The notes: a model not told the origin generated them from the letters alone. DNA of 64,000 nucleotides from Rheum nobile (GCA_027886185.1 WOAB01000593.1:1265001-1329000), one strand, 5' to 3'. Shown: positions 1 through 11,504, counted from the stretch's first letter. Numbers and translations: made by a program.

Positions 1-207
1 ATGGGAGCATACCCTGATCATCTGCCCTTCTAGCCTTGGCGATAATTTGGCATTTAGTTGAGCATTACAGTTCGTTGGTGGTTCATATCCCACTAGCCTC
101 GGGCTAGTTTCGGCATTAAGCTTGACAGGTACTTCGTACGCCATGGGTCTCAGGCTAGTTTTGGCATTAAGCTTGACGAGTACTTTGTACCCCATTGACC
201 TTAGGCT
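1..207. repeat. ~51-bp minisatellite, left part
   Basis: Units share GGCATTAAGCTTGACGAG, a 'TACTTCGTACCCCATT' block and 'AGGCTAGTTT', spaced about 51 bp (112, 163). The same array resumes at 47060 in the same orientation, so the DNA between is an insertion. The first ~60 bases are more diverged. Confidence 0.75.
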
Positions 208-2424
208 TGTAACACCCCGACTTACGTCGGTAGTGCCACACACCAGTGACCTCAGACTATAAAGTCCAAAGCCACCCTAGGCTTTAATCGGAATAACTAT
301 GCTTAAATAAATAAATACACATTAAATAATAACAGAGTAAATAGCAAACAACTTTTGAAACAAATACTTAACCTTTATTAAAATCTTTCCTCGTAAATTG
401 AGGATATAAGTTTTAAAACTCAAAATTATAATACAACGGTGGACTTTTTAAATAAACCCTAAATACATGACTAACTTATCTAAGTACTACTTTTATTTAG
501 AAGGTTAAATCAATACTGGATAACTTTAAAAAGTAAGATTACTTTAAATCACAATCTTTAACTACAAGCCTTTGTCTTTGATTTGTTACTTTAAGGTTGT
601 CTAAAACCAACCACTAATGTGCCGTATAGGACGAAAGACACCAACCAACCATGCAAGAAAAATGAAAGCTTGATCATTCTAATGAAAGACTGTGCAAGGG
701 TGAAAAACAGAATGGTTCTTGTAGTCGTATATAGTCACTACCCTTGTTTTTGGAATAAAATTTGGTAAACGGTATATGACTACTATACAGTCTATACTTC
801 TACTAAAACGAAAGAAAATGAATGCTTGAAGAGAAGACTCCAACGAATTGAGTCTTATGGGAAGAAAATAAGTTTGTTTGAGAACATTATATTTATCAAA
901 CAAAGTTTTGAAAGCACCTCGTTGAATATTTGGGTCCTCGACCAACCTCACCGCATAATGCGAATCCAAATTGGAAAGGGAACTTACTTTAGACAAGAGT
1001 CCGGGCGGGTTCCAAGTTGTACTTTTCGCCCGATGATATATTAATTATGTGCAAAACGACACTTATCTTATTTAATTCCAAAACGTGCATTTACGTTAAA
1101 GCTTTTAATCCATACCAATCTCGCAATGAGATATATATCATGGGACGAATCCCGAGTTTCGGCACTAGCTAAGTGCACCACCACTTATATTCAAATATGG
1201 GTAGGTCATGACCAAAAGTATTAGGGCAATAATCCTCATAATACCAAGTTATAAAGAAACAGTTAAACCTCGCAAGGTAATTAGCGTTCCTACGAATACT
1301 CGTGCTAACTAGCATTTAAGTCTACACCAAAAGCACAACAAATCCACACCAAAGTTCATCTAGCACCCTACAATAATGATATATATATGAGGGTCATTGC
1401 TAGCAAATATACAACCTAATTATAAGGTTCATTTACACACCAATTTAACACACAAGTTCTCAAACACAAAATTAAGAATATTTATCCCAACTTAATTAAG
1501 ACAATAGATTAATTGTCAACTAAGAAAAGAATGGAATAAATTGTAAGAGCAAACCGCCACTTGCCTTGGATTACGAAGAGCTTGAACGGCGTAATGGAGA
1601 TGGTTGCTTTCGAAAAGCAAATTGACTCCCTTCTTTATTTCCATTCCATAAGCGATTCCGAGATGTACCCAAGTCACACAACATAAATAAATTATGATTC
1701 GATAATGTATTCAATAACGACATTTGAAGGATACAAGTCTCGATTTTTAATTGAATTTATTTAATCTCTAAATAAATCTATTTCAAGGCTTTTCAACATA
1801 ACAATTATCTATACGATACTAATAATCAGGTAGTCGTATATTCTAAATAATCATAGCATAAACAAATAAATTACTCAATTTATTTATCACCTCAAAAGAC
1901 CAAAAACATTACCCAATTGTAGTGTTATTCCTTAACAACTTACAATTTAAGGTAATATCACAAAATATAATTAATTTAATTTTAATACTTTAAAAATTAA
2001 ATTAATCCAGTATGTATCTAATTAACCCCAATTAGCATACATAATCATGATTAATTTGGACAAAAAACGAATAGGGTACGAATTAGCCGTTACCGAATTT
2101 GTTTGGTTCGTTCTTGTCGACAAGTATCTCCCTCGTTAGAACTCCAAATGATGCGTGGTTTTGCGGCTCTGGAAACTAGACTTCAATACGAAGATTTTGA
2201 TACCTAAATCGTAACTAGAGGTGCCCAACTGAGAGAGAAATCGCTTCTGCAAGTGCACAAACGTTTTGTGGACTGCCGAAAACTTAATTAAGGCTTGAAA
2301 TTGGGTAAATTCCTTCAATGGGGGAGGGGTATTTATAGGGTTTTTTAAGCCCTTAAAGATATCTTTCCAAGCCCATAAATATCGTCCAAATCCGATCTCA
2401 AACGAAATCGAAATTTGGATTCTA
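208..2424 (-). mobile_element. Outer LTR (minus strand), 3' segment of a split solo LTR
   Basis: The left end reads TGTAACACCCCGACTTACG, the reverse complement of the LTR 3' end seen at 13787. The flank at 203-207 is AGGCT, matching 47060-47064. Most of this segment aligns by eye, in inverse orientation, with 3290-4065, 9735-10060 and 12643-13787. A TATA-like CCCTATAAATACCCC lies on the minus strand near 2330-2345. No primer-binding site flanks position 208, which suits a solo LTR or a 3' LTR. No gene is seen here; short reading frames in this stretch are LTR noise. The missing 5' part of the LTR is at 46421-47059. Confidence 0.65.
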
Positions 2425-3072
2425 TGTAAAATCACACTTAAAATAGAAGGATAAAATGGTAATTTTAAAGTGAAAAAAATAAAATTTATAAAATTTATTT
2501 TATTTCTTTTAGAGGAGTAATTTTAATTTTAATGAACTTAGGTTCAAAGGTTGGGTTATAATAATTTTTGGTACAAATTATCATATGAATAATAATAATA
2601 CGGCGTTAAAATAAATAAATAAGTATAACAAAAAATGTAATTTTAGAATTTTAAATAACAATAAAGGTTATAAGAATTATTATGTTATCCAAGAAGGCAT
2701 AAAAAAAAATTGTCCTAAGTATGTTATTTCATTAAGCTAAGGATGGTTTAAATTATAATTAACTTTATGTTAATTATAATTTCGATAAAACTTATCAAAT
2801 TTGACCTAGAATATTTAAATCAAGTCTAACAAATTTTTGTTAAGGATTTAAGTATGGTCAAATTCATAAGAATAATAACTTAAGCTTATCTTAACCTAAG
2901 TTGAATTTTTCAATACTTTAATTTTAGGTTAAAATAATATTATAAACTTAGAATATTAAAATAAATAAATTTGGTTAAGTTTTGTAATTTTTAAAAGTTA
3001 AAATAAGGACAGTTTTGCCACAACTTGAGAAAGTTGGGCAAAAGTGTGCAAATATGTCAAATAAGGGAGGGA

Positions 3073-3092
3073 GGGGGGGGGGGGGGGGGGGG
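3073..3092. repeat. Uninterrupted G20 tract
   Basis: Twenty consecutive G follow GGGAGGGA, inside LTR sequence. It could form G-quadruplexes or be a polymerase-slippage or assembly artefact. Confidence 0.9.
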
Positions 3093-4072
3093 CGTGTGTA
3101 AATACCCCAAATTGGAGTTGTCTTCTTCCCCACCAAGCAGCCATTCAAACGTGGAGCTTAAGCTCCCTTCAATGGCGGATTTCGCAACCACATTGGGTCC
3201 GATTGAAGCCATTACTCCTTGGGCATCAAAGACGACCTTATCTCGCATCTAATTCACCAATTAATTAAATTCAAAGGCCACAAATGTGACGGAATTTTAT
3301 CCCCAAAGCCAACGTGTCGTCCATGAGGCCGATTCAATGTGAGGCCAAATTAGATCAAATCGTCTTCAATTGGAGGGCATTATCCATAGAAACATATTTA
3401 GGGAATCCTAAGCTTCAAAATGGCTATAAAAATCCCTTCAATCAGAACCCCAAATCATACAATTTCACTCGATCTCCTCAAGAACCCTAAATTTCGTTAT
3501 CGGTTGTTCTTGGCCAAAATTCGAGCACTTGGAAGCTTCTTTCTTCAAAATCCTTAACCTTTGGCCGCCATCCCCCCGCCGACTCCGGCCAATTTGCCCC
3601 TTTTCCGACGACTGTCCAACGTGTTGTTGGGAACAGTTCGGGTTTATCCCAAAATTCGTAATTTTGTGTTTTTTTAATTTTTTTTGGCTTAATCTTGGTT
3701 AATTAAATTAATCTAGATTAGTGAAAGATATTTTAGGATTAATTTGATTTTATGAAAATTGAAATTGAATTAATTATGATTTTTATAATATTATCTTATA
3801 TTATGAATGGGTAAATTATGACTTTTCAATTAGAAAATATTTTGACTTAGAAATATTGAGGATTATAAATAAATTATTTTATTAATTTATTTATGATATG
3901 ATTATTTAGAATATACGACAAATATATTTTTAATCGTATAAATAATCGTTATATCAAAAACCCTGAAATTGATTTATTTGTGGGTTAAATAAATTCAATT
4001 AGAAACCGAGACATTGTATCATTCAAATAATGATATTGAATAAATTATCTAATGTGTTTTAGGCCTCTACTA

Positions 4073-4112
4073 TTCGGCACATAGGCATTTTTGCCGTTTG
4101 GCACATAGGCTC
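4073..4112 (+). repeat. MULE left terminal inverted repeat
   Basis: It matches the reverse complement of 9687-9726 with a few mismatches. It contains two direct GGCACATAGGC copies flanking ATTTTTGCCGTTT. Confidence 0.75.
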
Positions 4113-4259
4113 GCGCGTAACGTGGGAAGAGGCTTCCCACGTTACGCACGAGAAGTGACCCGTTCAAGCCCCACACGTAACGTGTGACGAACCTCCACAT
4201 GTTACGTGTGAAGCGCATCCACGCATTACGTGTGGGTTTACGCCACACGTTACGTGTGG
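4111..4259. repeat. Subterminal array of CCACACGTWACGTGTGG, left
   Basis: Copies begin at 4171, 4195, 4219 and 4243, exactly 24 bp apart. Two diverged copies at 4111 and 4135 are also 24 bp apart but offset by 12 from the rest. A perfect 15-bp-stem hairpin (4115-4129 with 4133-4147, 3-nt loop) is formed by the diverged pair. Confidence 0.85.
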
Positions 4260-4806
4260 AGGAGATCTGGCTTTAAAAGCCAGATCTTGCTTCATCCTCC
4301 ATTCATTCGAACTCCGCAGCCTCAATACCCTAAACCCTTTCACTCGTTACGCGTCTCTTGCATCTGCTCGTGATGAATCAACCGACTCCGTGCGTTACGT
4401 TCAAGATCTTTGAAAGGTTAGTTAGTAGAAATTGTTTTTTGGTTTTGTTTTGTTAAATTTGAAGTGTTTGGTTAGGGATTGTAGATCCATATTGTAGATC
4501 TATGTTGTGGAGATGTTTAGGATGGTAGATCTATGTTTTGTAGAAGCTTTTGGGATTGTTTTTGATTTTTTGTATAATTTTGAAGAATTTTTTTGCATGA
4601 GGATTTATGTTGATTTTTTTGTGAAAATATGCTAGTGGAAGTGATAGTATTGATAGATTTGTAAAAATTGTGCATTTTTTGTTGAATTTCATGTATTATT
4701 TGATGAAAAAAAATCGCCGGAATTCGGAAATGTCACCGGAGAAGACGATCGGAGGATCGCCGGAATGTCGTCGGCGTCTCGCCGGCGGGAGTTGGAATGT
4801 GCACAT

Positions 4807-4871
4807 TCACACGTAACGTGTGAATGTGTTCCACACGTTACGTGTGATTCCATTTCACACGTAACGTGTGG
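4807..4871. repeat. Internal array of the 24-bp-phased inverted repeat
   Basis: Three copies begin at 4807, 4831 and 4855 with centres TAA, TTA, TAA. A run of short CCGGCGA repeats follows at about 4875-4935. Confidence 0.85.
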
Positions 4872-5321
4872 ATCACCGGCGAGTCACCGGCGAGTCACCG
4901 GCGAGCCGCCGGCGATTCTCCGGCGACATGTCGGCGACTCTCTGACTCAAAATATTATTTTGATAATATTTTAATTATATTATTTTGATAATATTTGAAT
5001 TATATTATTTTGATTATATTATTTTGATTATATGATTTTGATAATATTTTGATTATATTATTTTGATAAAAATGATATCAAAATATATTATTTTGATTAA
5101 TATATTTTGATATATAACCGCAGATGGAGCCTGGGGAAAGAACCGAACGTAGGAGACGCCGCAACCTTCAACGCGAACAGTCGTTTAGGACTGGCGAAGA
5201 GGTGAACAAGTCGGAGAGGAGGCAACGGAGGAATGTCAGCTACCAGGATGATGAGACCGGCGCATATCAGACTGGAGCCGGTAGCAGTAGTGGGGTTGCT
5301 GGCATGATAGGAGTTCAGAGC

Positions 5322-7428
5322 TTAATGGCGGTGCCTTCGTTTCATGGAGGTAGGGCAGACTCTAAGCCTCAGATCTACCCGGACTACCAAGGGAGCCCGC
5401 TGCATGGTTATTCTGATACAATAGATCAGAATACTTGTTAGTGTTGAGACTGCTCTTTGTTGAACCTGCACTAGCAATGTGGGGAAGACGCTTTGGGCAA
5501 ATTCTTCAAGCAACGATCTATTCACTCTGCATTCTCTGGCTTCTTCCTCTTCTTCTGTCTTCACTTCTGACAAGGTCAATTGCCTCCAAAACGGATGCAA
5601 TGAGCTAGGTTCAATTGGGGCCTGGATCCTCACATTTAGCGCCATGTCATACACACAAGGCAAGCCATCTCTGACCCTCATCTGGCATCTGCATATAGTG
5701 CTCCACAATGGAGCTTCTCCTTTCCTGTATTCCTCAATCAAACGAGCTAGTGCAATCGCAGAGACCTTGAAGTGCAACTTGCAGAAAAGATGTGCGTTCG
5801 TTAGCAGCGTATATCTCTTTCCAATGCTCTCATTCAATGCCCCCTTTATCTCACCAATATGACTGCGCAACCGTGTATGATATTGATCGAACACAGTGAA
5901 AAGGTTGCCATCATTGCTTGTGAAGAAGCTTTTCAGACTGGAATGGGCCCCTTCAACCCTGTATTACAATCAAGAATCCGAAATCAGTATGTTGTTGTAA
6001 ATGTCTAACTAAGTTCAAATAACTAGCTAAATTTAGAAAAAAACATAATGCACAAACCTGTTAGTGGTGGTAGTATCGAGCGTGAACACTGTATATGTCC
6101 ATACGGAGACGATTCTTTCCTTGTAGGGGTCAAGCCAGTTCTTTTGTAGGTACTGGAGACATTTTGGAGATTTCCTCCAATCACACTTCAGCTTCTTCAG
6201 TGTTGCTTCATACCCTTGTATGGTCGTTTCCTTGAAGAGTTTCATGCAGTCGTTGGAAAACGCTGTGCCCCTAAACTTGTCCATGTTCTTCTTCCCGAAG
6301 TCTTCAATATTCTTCCTCACATGCCGCCTACATAGAAGGAATTTTGCTTCTGGAAACTGCTTCTCTAAGGCGTTCATCAACGCCTTCTCCCGATCAGTGA
6401 CCAAACATGTGGGTGCTCGTTGCACCTTGACAAACATCTTTGCAAGTTGCTCTATGGCCCACTTGTAACTTTCTTCGTCCTCCTTCTCCAGAAACGCCCC
6501 ATCAATATTATAGTTTTTCCAAACAGATATGATGCCAACAATTTCAAGGAAGGGCAAATTGTAACTGCACACATAATCATATATAAAATATGATGGCATC
6601 CTAACCTTGACATGAACAAATGAAGAGTATAATAGATATGTATGTTACTAACCAGTTAGTTGCATATGTAGAGTCCAGCAGCACAATGTACGGAAATGCC
6701 TTCAGCAACGACAACTGTTCCTGGCTTGCGAAGAAGATATCCGTTATCTTGTTGGTCTCCTTGTTGAATCTATGCTCCATGAAGTATCCCTTCTCATTGC
6801 ACTCATAGAAGAACTGTTGCACAACTGTTCTTCCTTCCATGCCCTTCTTTCGTATCTCATGCATGATGTTGTACACTTGCTTCATCTTGGTCAAATTGCC
6901 AGGGGACGAATGGATTGTAGTATGAATCTTTTGAGGCTTGCAATGATTGACTGTCATCACCCTAATAATCTCCTTCTCTTCAGCGCTTGGTCGCCCAGCT
7001 AATGTACTACCATACAAATAATCTGCTATGACATGATTGTGAGTTCCATGTTGTACAATGATCCTCCACAATCCCTTCGGCCCTTCTTTCAGCCTCAACA
7101 TGAAGGGACACCCACACTTCTTCGACCTTGTGATGTCTCTCACTTGGTTAGCTTGTTTAGGAACGTTTTGTCCATGCCTATCACACGGTAACCAAGTCCC
7201 CCCCAAGGGTCGAAGGGGTGGAAGGTTTATTCCTCCACTTTTTGATGCAGAAGTGTTTACACTTAGCCATCTCCCGTGCCCACAAAAATGCTTCTTCTCT
7301 AGACTCCCAGATTTGATCAGTTGTAAAGAACCTTGAGTAATCAGCAGAGACGTAAACATCCTCCTCCGGTGGTACACTAAACTGAGGCTGTGTATGTAGG
7401 GATGGAAAGCAAAACTGTGGGGTAGCAT
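5322..7428 (-). CDS. MULE transposase, FAR1-like, three exons
   Basis: DDE transposase expected to bind and cut the element ends. My exon model is 7428-6653, 6564-6058 and 5958-5322, joined across GT-AG introns of 88 and 99 bp. Phases fit and give an open frame of 639 residues. Exon 1 has a zinc-finger-type segment (KKCGCPFMLR, then HGTHNH) and ends at the DSTYATN block. Exon 2 holds the MULE domain core (LEIVGI, LVTDREKAL, LCRRHVRKN, ending TTTTNR). Exon 3 continues VEGAHSSLK and reaches a SWIM-like region in which the usual CAHE-type His is Tyr (GLPCVYDMA). The real N-terminus probably lies further upstream: another frame across about 7265-7600 reads FAR1-like sequence (QIWESREEAFLWAREM), so a frameshift or an unseen intron lies near 7220-7260. 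The C-terminal ~60 residues are not recognised. The family is secure; activity is doubtful. Confidence 0.75.
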
Positions 7429-7690
7429 GAGATGAAGATGCTTCTAGAGGAAACGGTATCCCAAGTGAGAAGGATGGTATCTCAATAGCTGGTTGAGGCG
7501 TGTTCCAATCCTGCAGCTTTTGAGGCGTTTCCCAAACCGCAAATGTCTTCTGTGGGGTGCTCCAGTCATTGAGGGAGATATTGTTTAACCCCTCGTATAA
7601 ATAATAGTTCGTCTACATACACATGAAATCATCTCATCAAGTAGTGCACAAATTATAAACCTAAATTCAAAATTTTCTTTGAGAGAGCAG

Positions 7691-7739
7691 ATTCTGTAAA
7701 ATGGCACGGTTAGTGACAAACCGTGCCATTTTACAGAAT
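7691..7739. other. Perfect 21-bp-stem hairpin
   Basis: 7691-7711 is the exact reverse complement of 7719-7739, with a 7-nt loop. It lies upstream of the transposase start, on its promoter side, 30 bp from a lone CCACACGTAACGTGTGG copy at 7769-7785. Confidence 0.9.
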
Positions 7740-7768
7740 GAACCTACAACCGGTTTCTGGTGGTGATT

Positions 7769-7785
7769 CCACACGTAACGTGTGG
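7769..7785. repeat. Single copy of the MULE 17-bp inverted repeat
   Basis: An exact CCACACGTAACGTGTGG, isolated from the arrays and upstream of the transposase frame. It is a plausible transposase or host-factor binding site (inference). Confidence 0.8.
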
Positions 7786-8154
7786 GAGAGCTATATATCA
7801 TGTCTAGCTTGGTTAAACCCTAAATAACAAATATCATACCTTTCAAAACCCTAACCATCAAGCTAAAAACTTTAAACAAGTTCAAAACAACAAAAAAAGA
7901 GAACTTTAGGGTTACATAATAGAAATTACCTCGTTCGAAAGTGGAATATCTTCCCCACTGTTGCTCCAATACTCGTTGTTGTTCGGATTGTCCATTTTTT
8001 TTACAAAAATTGAGAGTGCAAAACAAGAATTTGTGAGTGTTTCAAATGAGGGTTTAGGCTCGAATTGGATCGTTAGCCGGGGAAGAAGACGGGTCATTAT
8101 TACAGTTAGGTGGGGACAAGACGGTTAATTCAATGCGTTTTGCCACAGACTAAA

Positions 8155-8243
8155 CCACACATTACGTGTGAGCCCCATCCACACGTTACGTGTGGGATAG
8201 CATGACACGTAACGTGTGAGATGATTCCACACGTTACATGTGG
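8155..8243. repeat. Internal array of the 24-bp-phased inverted repeat
   Basis: Copies begin at 8155, 8179, 8203 and 8227, exactly 24 bp apart, with one or two substitutions in three of them. Confidence 0.85.
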
Positions 8244-8270
8244 TTCAAGGTTTAAGCGTATAAGGCTTTT

Positions 8271-8407
8271 TGTTAGGGTTTGGGGTAGGGCTTAGGGTAG
8301 GGTTTAAGGATATGGTATTGGGGTAGGGTTTAGGATAATGTGGTTTAGGTTTAGGGATTAGGGTTTAGGGATTAGGGTTTAGGGTTTAGGGTTTAGGGTT
8401 AGGGTTA
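8271..8407 (+). repeat. Interstitial plant telomere-like repeats
   Basis: Degenerate then regular TTTAGGG units, for example GGGTTTAGGGTTTAGGG near 8375-8400, inside the MULE and directly after the 8155-8243 array. Confidence 0.85.
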
Positions 8408-8778
8408 ACTATTTATCTTTAATTAATAAGGGTGAATCGGGTATTTTAGTTACCTTGTTTGTGAGTTTGAGGAGAGGAACTTTTAATTAGGGTTTAGGGT
8501 GGTAAATGATTGTTGAGAAGTTATTAATGCTAGTGGTTGAGGTCATTATATACTATAGTTATATACAGCTGTATATTAGCTGTCAAACACATTGCTTTTC
8601 ACTATATAAGAGGCATTAGGGTTGTTTGTTCTCTACAACAAGTCCAACACAAGCGACGCTTGAAGATTCAATTGTGGGTAAGCTTCTTCTTCTTCCAGTT
8701 TCTTTTGATTTATTATCCCCAATTTTTTATATTAATGGATTCATGATATTTGTAGGAAACCAAGCACTACAACAAATA

Positions 8779-9170
8779 ATGACATCTTCATCCGAATCAT
8801 CAACAAACCCACTATGCGCGTGTAATTTGAAAGCCATTGTCCGTACTTGGGATTTGCAGTGGAACTACGGAAGAAGGTATTAGGGATGCCCAAGACTGGG
8901 GTGTTTTTACAGGAAGTGGATTGATCCTATATACGAGGACAGGGAACACGCGATTATTCGACAATAATGGCGGGAAAAACAAGATCTTGTTAAGGAGAAT
9001 CAAGATCTTGTTAAGAAAAATAAAAAACTTTTACAAGATGTGGATAAGATGCGTAGGTATAACCTCAAACTATATAATGATGTACATCGTATACTGCCTT
9101 GATGTCGTATCTTTTCTGTAATGTTGTTTACGTACTATCAACCTTTGTAGGGAGCAAGCAATTTTATCAA
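8779..9170 (+). pseudogene. GRF-type zinc-finger protein fragment carried by the MULE
   Basis: From ATG 8779 one frame reads a Cys-x-Cys start (CACNLKAIVRT), then GRRY, GCPRLGCFYRKWIDP and a Lys-rich, probably coiled-coil tail. This is the layout of plant GRF zinc-finger proteins that often accompany transposons. Two in-frame stops break it: TAG at 8881-8883, where RRFYGCP would be usual, and TAA at 8965-8967. An exon end near 9056 (CGTAG|GTATAAC) and an acceptor near 9150 (TTTGTAG) suggest a last short exon. A TATA-like CTATATAAGAGG lies at about 8602, and the leader may contain an intron (GGTAAGC near 8678 to TTTGTAG near 8755). The role is unknown; the identification rests on the motif pattern. 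Confidence 0.6.
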
Positions 9171-9574
9171 AGCAGAGATATGATAGGAAGCGAACTTTTA
9201 CCAGAGACTATCCTAAAGACGATGTCATTTATTTTGTGTTAGGGTTTCTAAGTTTATGAAGAAGGTAAAGAACATGTATTATTTACTTTATTTTGAGATA
9301 AATGTGGTTGTATTCATCCAACGTAATGAACAATTCTATTCTGTCTTCTAGGTTGATTATTTTGGGGTGTTTTTTTTATTAATTTTAGATAAACAAATAA
9401 ATCCTAAAAATAAACAATAATATGATACAACATTCATACACAACATTATAATATATATAAAATAATCAATAATTCAACATTGAACCATAAATAAATACTA
9501 AAAATATACAATAATATGACATACACAAATATCCTAAAGTATACTATAACTAAACAATTTAATATACTAAAACA

Positions 9575-9687
9575 CCACACGTTACGGGTGGTGTATACCC
9601 ACACGTAACGTGTGGTATGGCTCCACACGTTACGTGTGAGGTACAACCACACGTAACGTGTGGTAAGGCTCCACACGTTACGTGTGG
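9575..9687. repeat. Subterminal array of CCACACGTWACGTGTGG, right
   Basis: Five copies begin at 9575, 9599, 9623, 9647 and 9671, exactly 24 bp apart, with the central trinucleotide strictly alternating TTA, TAA, TTA, TAA, TTA. The last copy abuts the right terminal inverted repeat. Confidence 0.9.
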
Positions 9688-9726
9688 AGCCTATGCGCTA
9701 AACGGCAAAAATGCCTATGCGCCGAA
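9687..9726 (-). repeat. MULE right terminal inverted repeat
   Basis: Inverse of 4073-4112. Outside it, LTR sequence resumes (TGTATGATTTGGGTACGTC, near 9757). Confidence 0.75.
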
Positions 9727-10874
9727 AAGTAATCGTGATGATTTATTCATTGTGTATGATTTGGGTACGTCTCGGGATTTCGTTTGGAACGAGAATAAAG
9801 CAGGGAGTCGTTTTGCTTTTCGAAAGCAACCATCTCCGAAACACCGTTCAACCTTCGTCGTAATTCAAGGCAAGTGGCGGTTCGCTCTTGCTAATTTACT
9901 CCATACTTTTCTTAATTGACAGTTAATCTATTGTCTTAATTAAGTTGGGATAAATATTCTTAATTTCTCGTTTGGGAACTTGTGTGTATAAAATGTTGTA
10001 TAAAATGAACCTTTTTATTAAGTTGTATATATGCTAACTATAACCCTTATATATATATATAGGAAGAGCATCATATAAGAACAAAAATACAAGAGAGAAC
10101 TGAGAAAAAAGGTGGACCGTTGATCTCGTGACGATCGGACAGCTCGGATATGCGCGCGTTGAGAGACAGTTTTTATCTGCAGAAGCTACTTGCGGTTCAA
10201 CACACGCGCTCGCCTCCCTCCCCGATCAAAATTGGTTCAGAATTGGAACCATCATTTTCCCTCAATTTTCGACTGTTCTCCATCTCGCTCTCGAATCGTC
10301 TCCATTTCGCTCTCCAATCTACTCTAATTTCGTCGTTTCACCGCGCCTTTGTCGAAGACAACCACTTCTCTACAATGTCTACTGATTCCGTCCGGCAAGG
10401 AGTTGAAGCTTTGGTCACCGGAAAACCGAGTATGAAACCCTAACTTACTCAATTTCCATTTTTCTATAGTTTTCAGCGTCTTGTCATGCTAAATCAGTAC
10501 GAATTTGTGTTATTATTCTGTTAAGCTTTTTTTTATTAGTTTGATGTTCAATTTCTGTGTTTATTTGTGGAAAAAATGTTTGAACTGTGTTTGTATTTAA
10601 GTTTTTTTATCTGATTTCTCCCCTTCGACGAGGTTCTAGTTGTTCTATTGAGTTTGATATGGTGTATTGGGGTTAACTTTACTGCAATCTTCAGATTTTT
10701 TTAGCTGGATGTGTGCTTTGCATGTTGTGTGAAGAATTTGTTATGTTCATCAACTTTTGAAATGATATCCATGAACGTTCCTACTGTTGTCCTTGAACAT
10801 GGATGTAAAGGCTGGAATCAGTTGAAAAAAAACGGCATGAACTATCATTTTAGTTACCTTGAACAAATTGTTTA

Positions 10875-11201
10875 TTGTTCATGAACAAACTTTTGTATAC
10901 ATGTATTGAAAATTTTAAAAAGGTAAAACCTGAACGCTTGGGGATTCCTTGGATGGGTCAAAACAAGGTTGACTGCAGGGTTTACCTTATGAGGCATATG
11001 GAGACATACATGGGGCACGGTCTGCAAGGATGGAACCCTGAGCTGAAAGAGGATGATAATGAACAAATGGCAACGATGAGGGCACGGTACTTGAGTGCAA
11101 TCCTGTTAAGCAACCACAACCGCTTGGTAGAACATGTGAAGAATGCCATTTCATCTCTTCCAAAAGAGAGGATCTTTAAAAGAAAGAACCTTGATGTTTA
11201 G
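10875..11201 (+). pseudogene. C-terminal fragment of a ULP1-like (C48) cysteine protease
   Basis: Around residues 37-48 it reads VDCRVYLMRHMETY, resembling the catalytic-Cys block of transposon-borne ULP proteases (commonly DCGV.LMRHMET). The Cys is kept but the usual Gly after it is Arg. The following 60 residues (WNPEL, RARYLSAILLS) fit the family's tail. The His and Asp parts of the triad would lie upstream and are not visible as one frame; the region before 10918 is AT-rich and may be an intron. Probably a captured, non-functional piece. Confidence 0.5.
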
Positions 11202-11504
11202 CTCATGTGTTTTGTAGTGTTGTAGTATGACAGTTTGTTACTTTAGGTTGATGTAGTTGAAATAATTTGTTATTTTATAGTTTGATGTAATTTAGGTTGA
11301 TGCAGTTGACTATTGTTTGTGGTGTTGGCACATTACAGTTCATGGTGTTTATCACAATCGTTCAGTTTGTTTCAATCAAAATTAGCCTTGGCAAACTGAA
11401 CTCATTCTTCTATGTTCATTTGTTGTGATCATAATTTGTTTACTGGCCATCATCAATGAACCTTCATTTGTTTTTTGGCAATGACAATAGTTGTTCATGT
11501 CCAG

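Larger units (their letters stand above)
4073..9726 (-). mobile_element. MULE (Mutator-like) transposon with FAR1-type transposase
   Basis: Inverted ends of about 40 bp (4073-4112 and 9687-9726) share TTCGGC, CATAGGCATTTTTGCCGTTT and CATAGGCTC. Subterminal arrays of CCACACGTWACGTGTGG lie at both ends and inside. The element carries a spliced MULE transposase (minus strand) and a GRF zinc-finger pseudogene (plus strand). It interrupts LTR sequence that continues from about 4065 to about 9735, judged against the inverted LTR copy at 208-2424. I could not find a clean 9-bp target duplication, so the exact outer bases are uncertain. Segments without genes (4260-4760, 4930-5100, 9240-9560) are AT-rich and otherwise featureless. 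Confidence 0.8.

Noticed and set aside
5124..5441. Plus-strand 105-codon frame rich in Arg and Glu near the MULE transposase
   Set aside because: It overlaps the transposase C-terminal exon antisense and shows no domain. A short accessory exon cannot be excluded but is not supported.
4111..9687. Regularly spaced repeats that look CRISPR-like
   Set aside because: Spacers would be only 7 nt, the repeats are inverted repeats at transposon ends, and the genome is a plant's.
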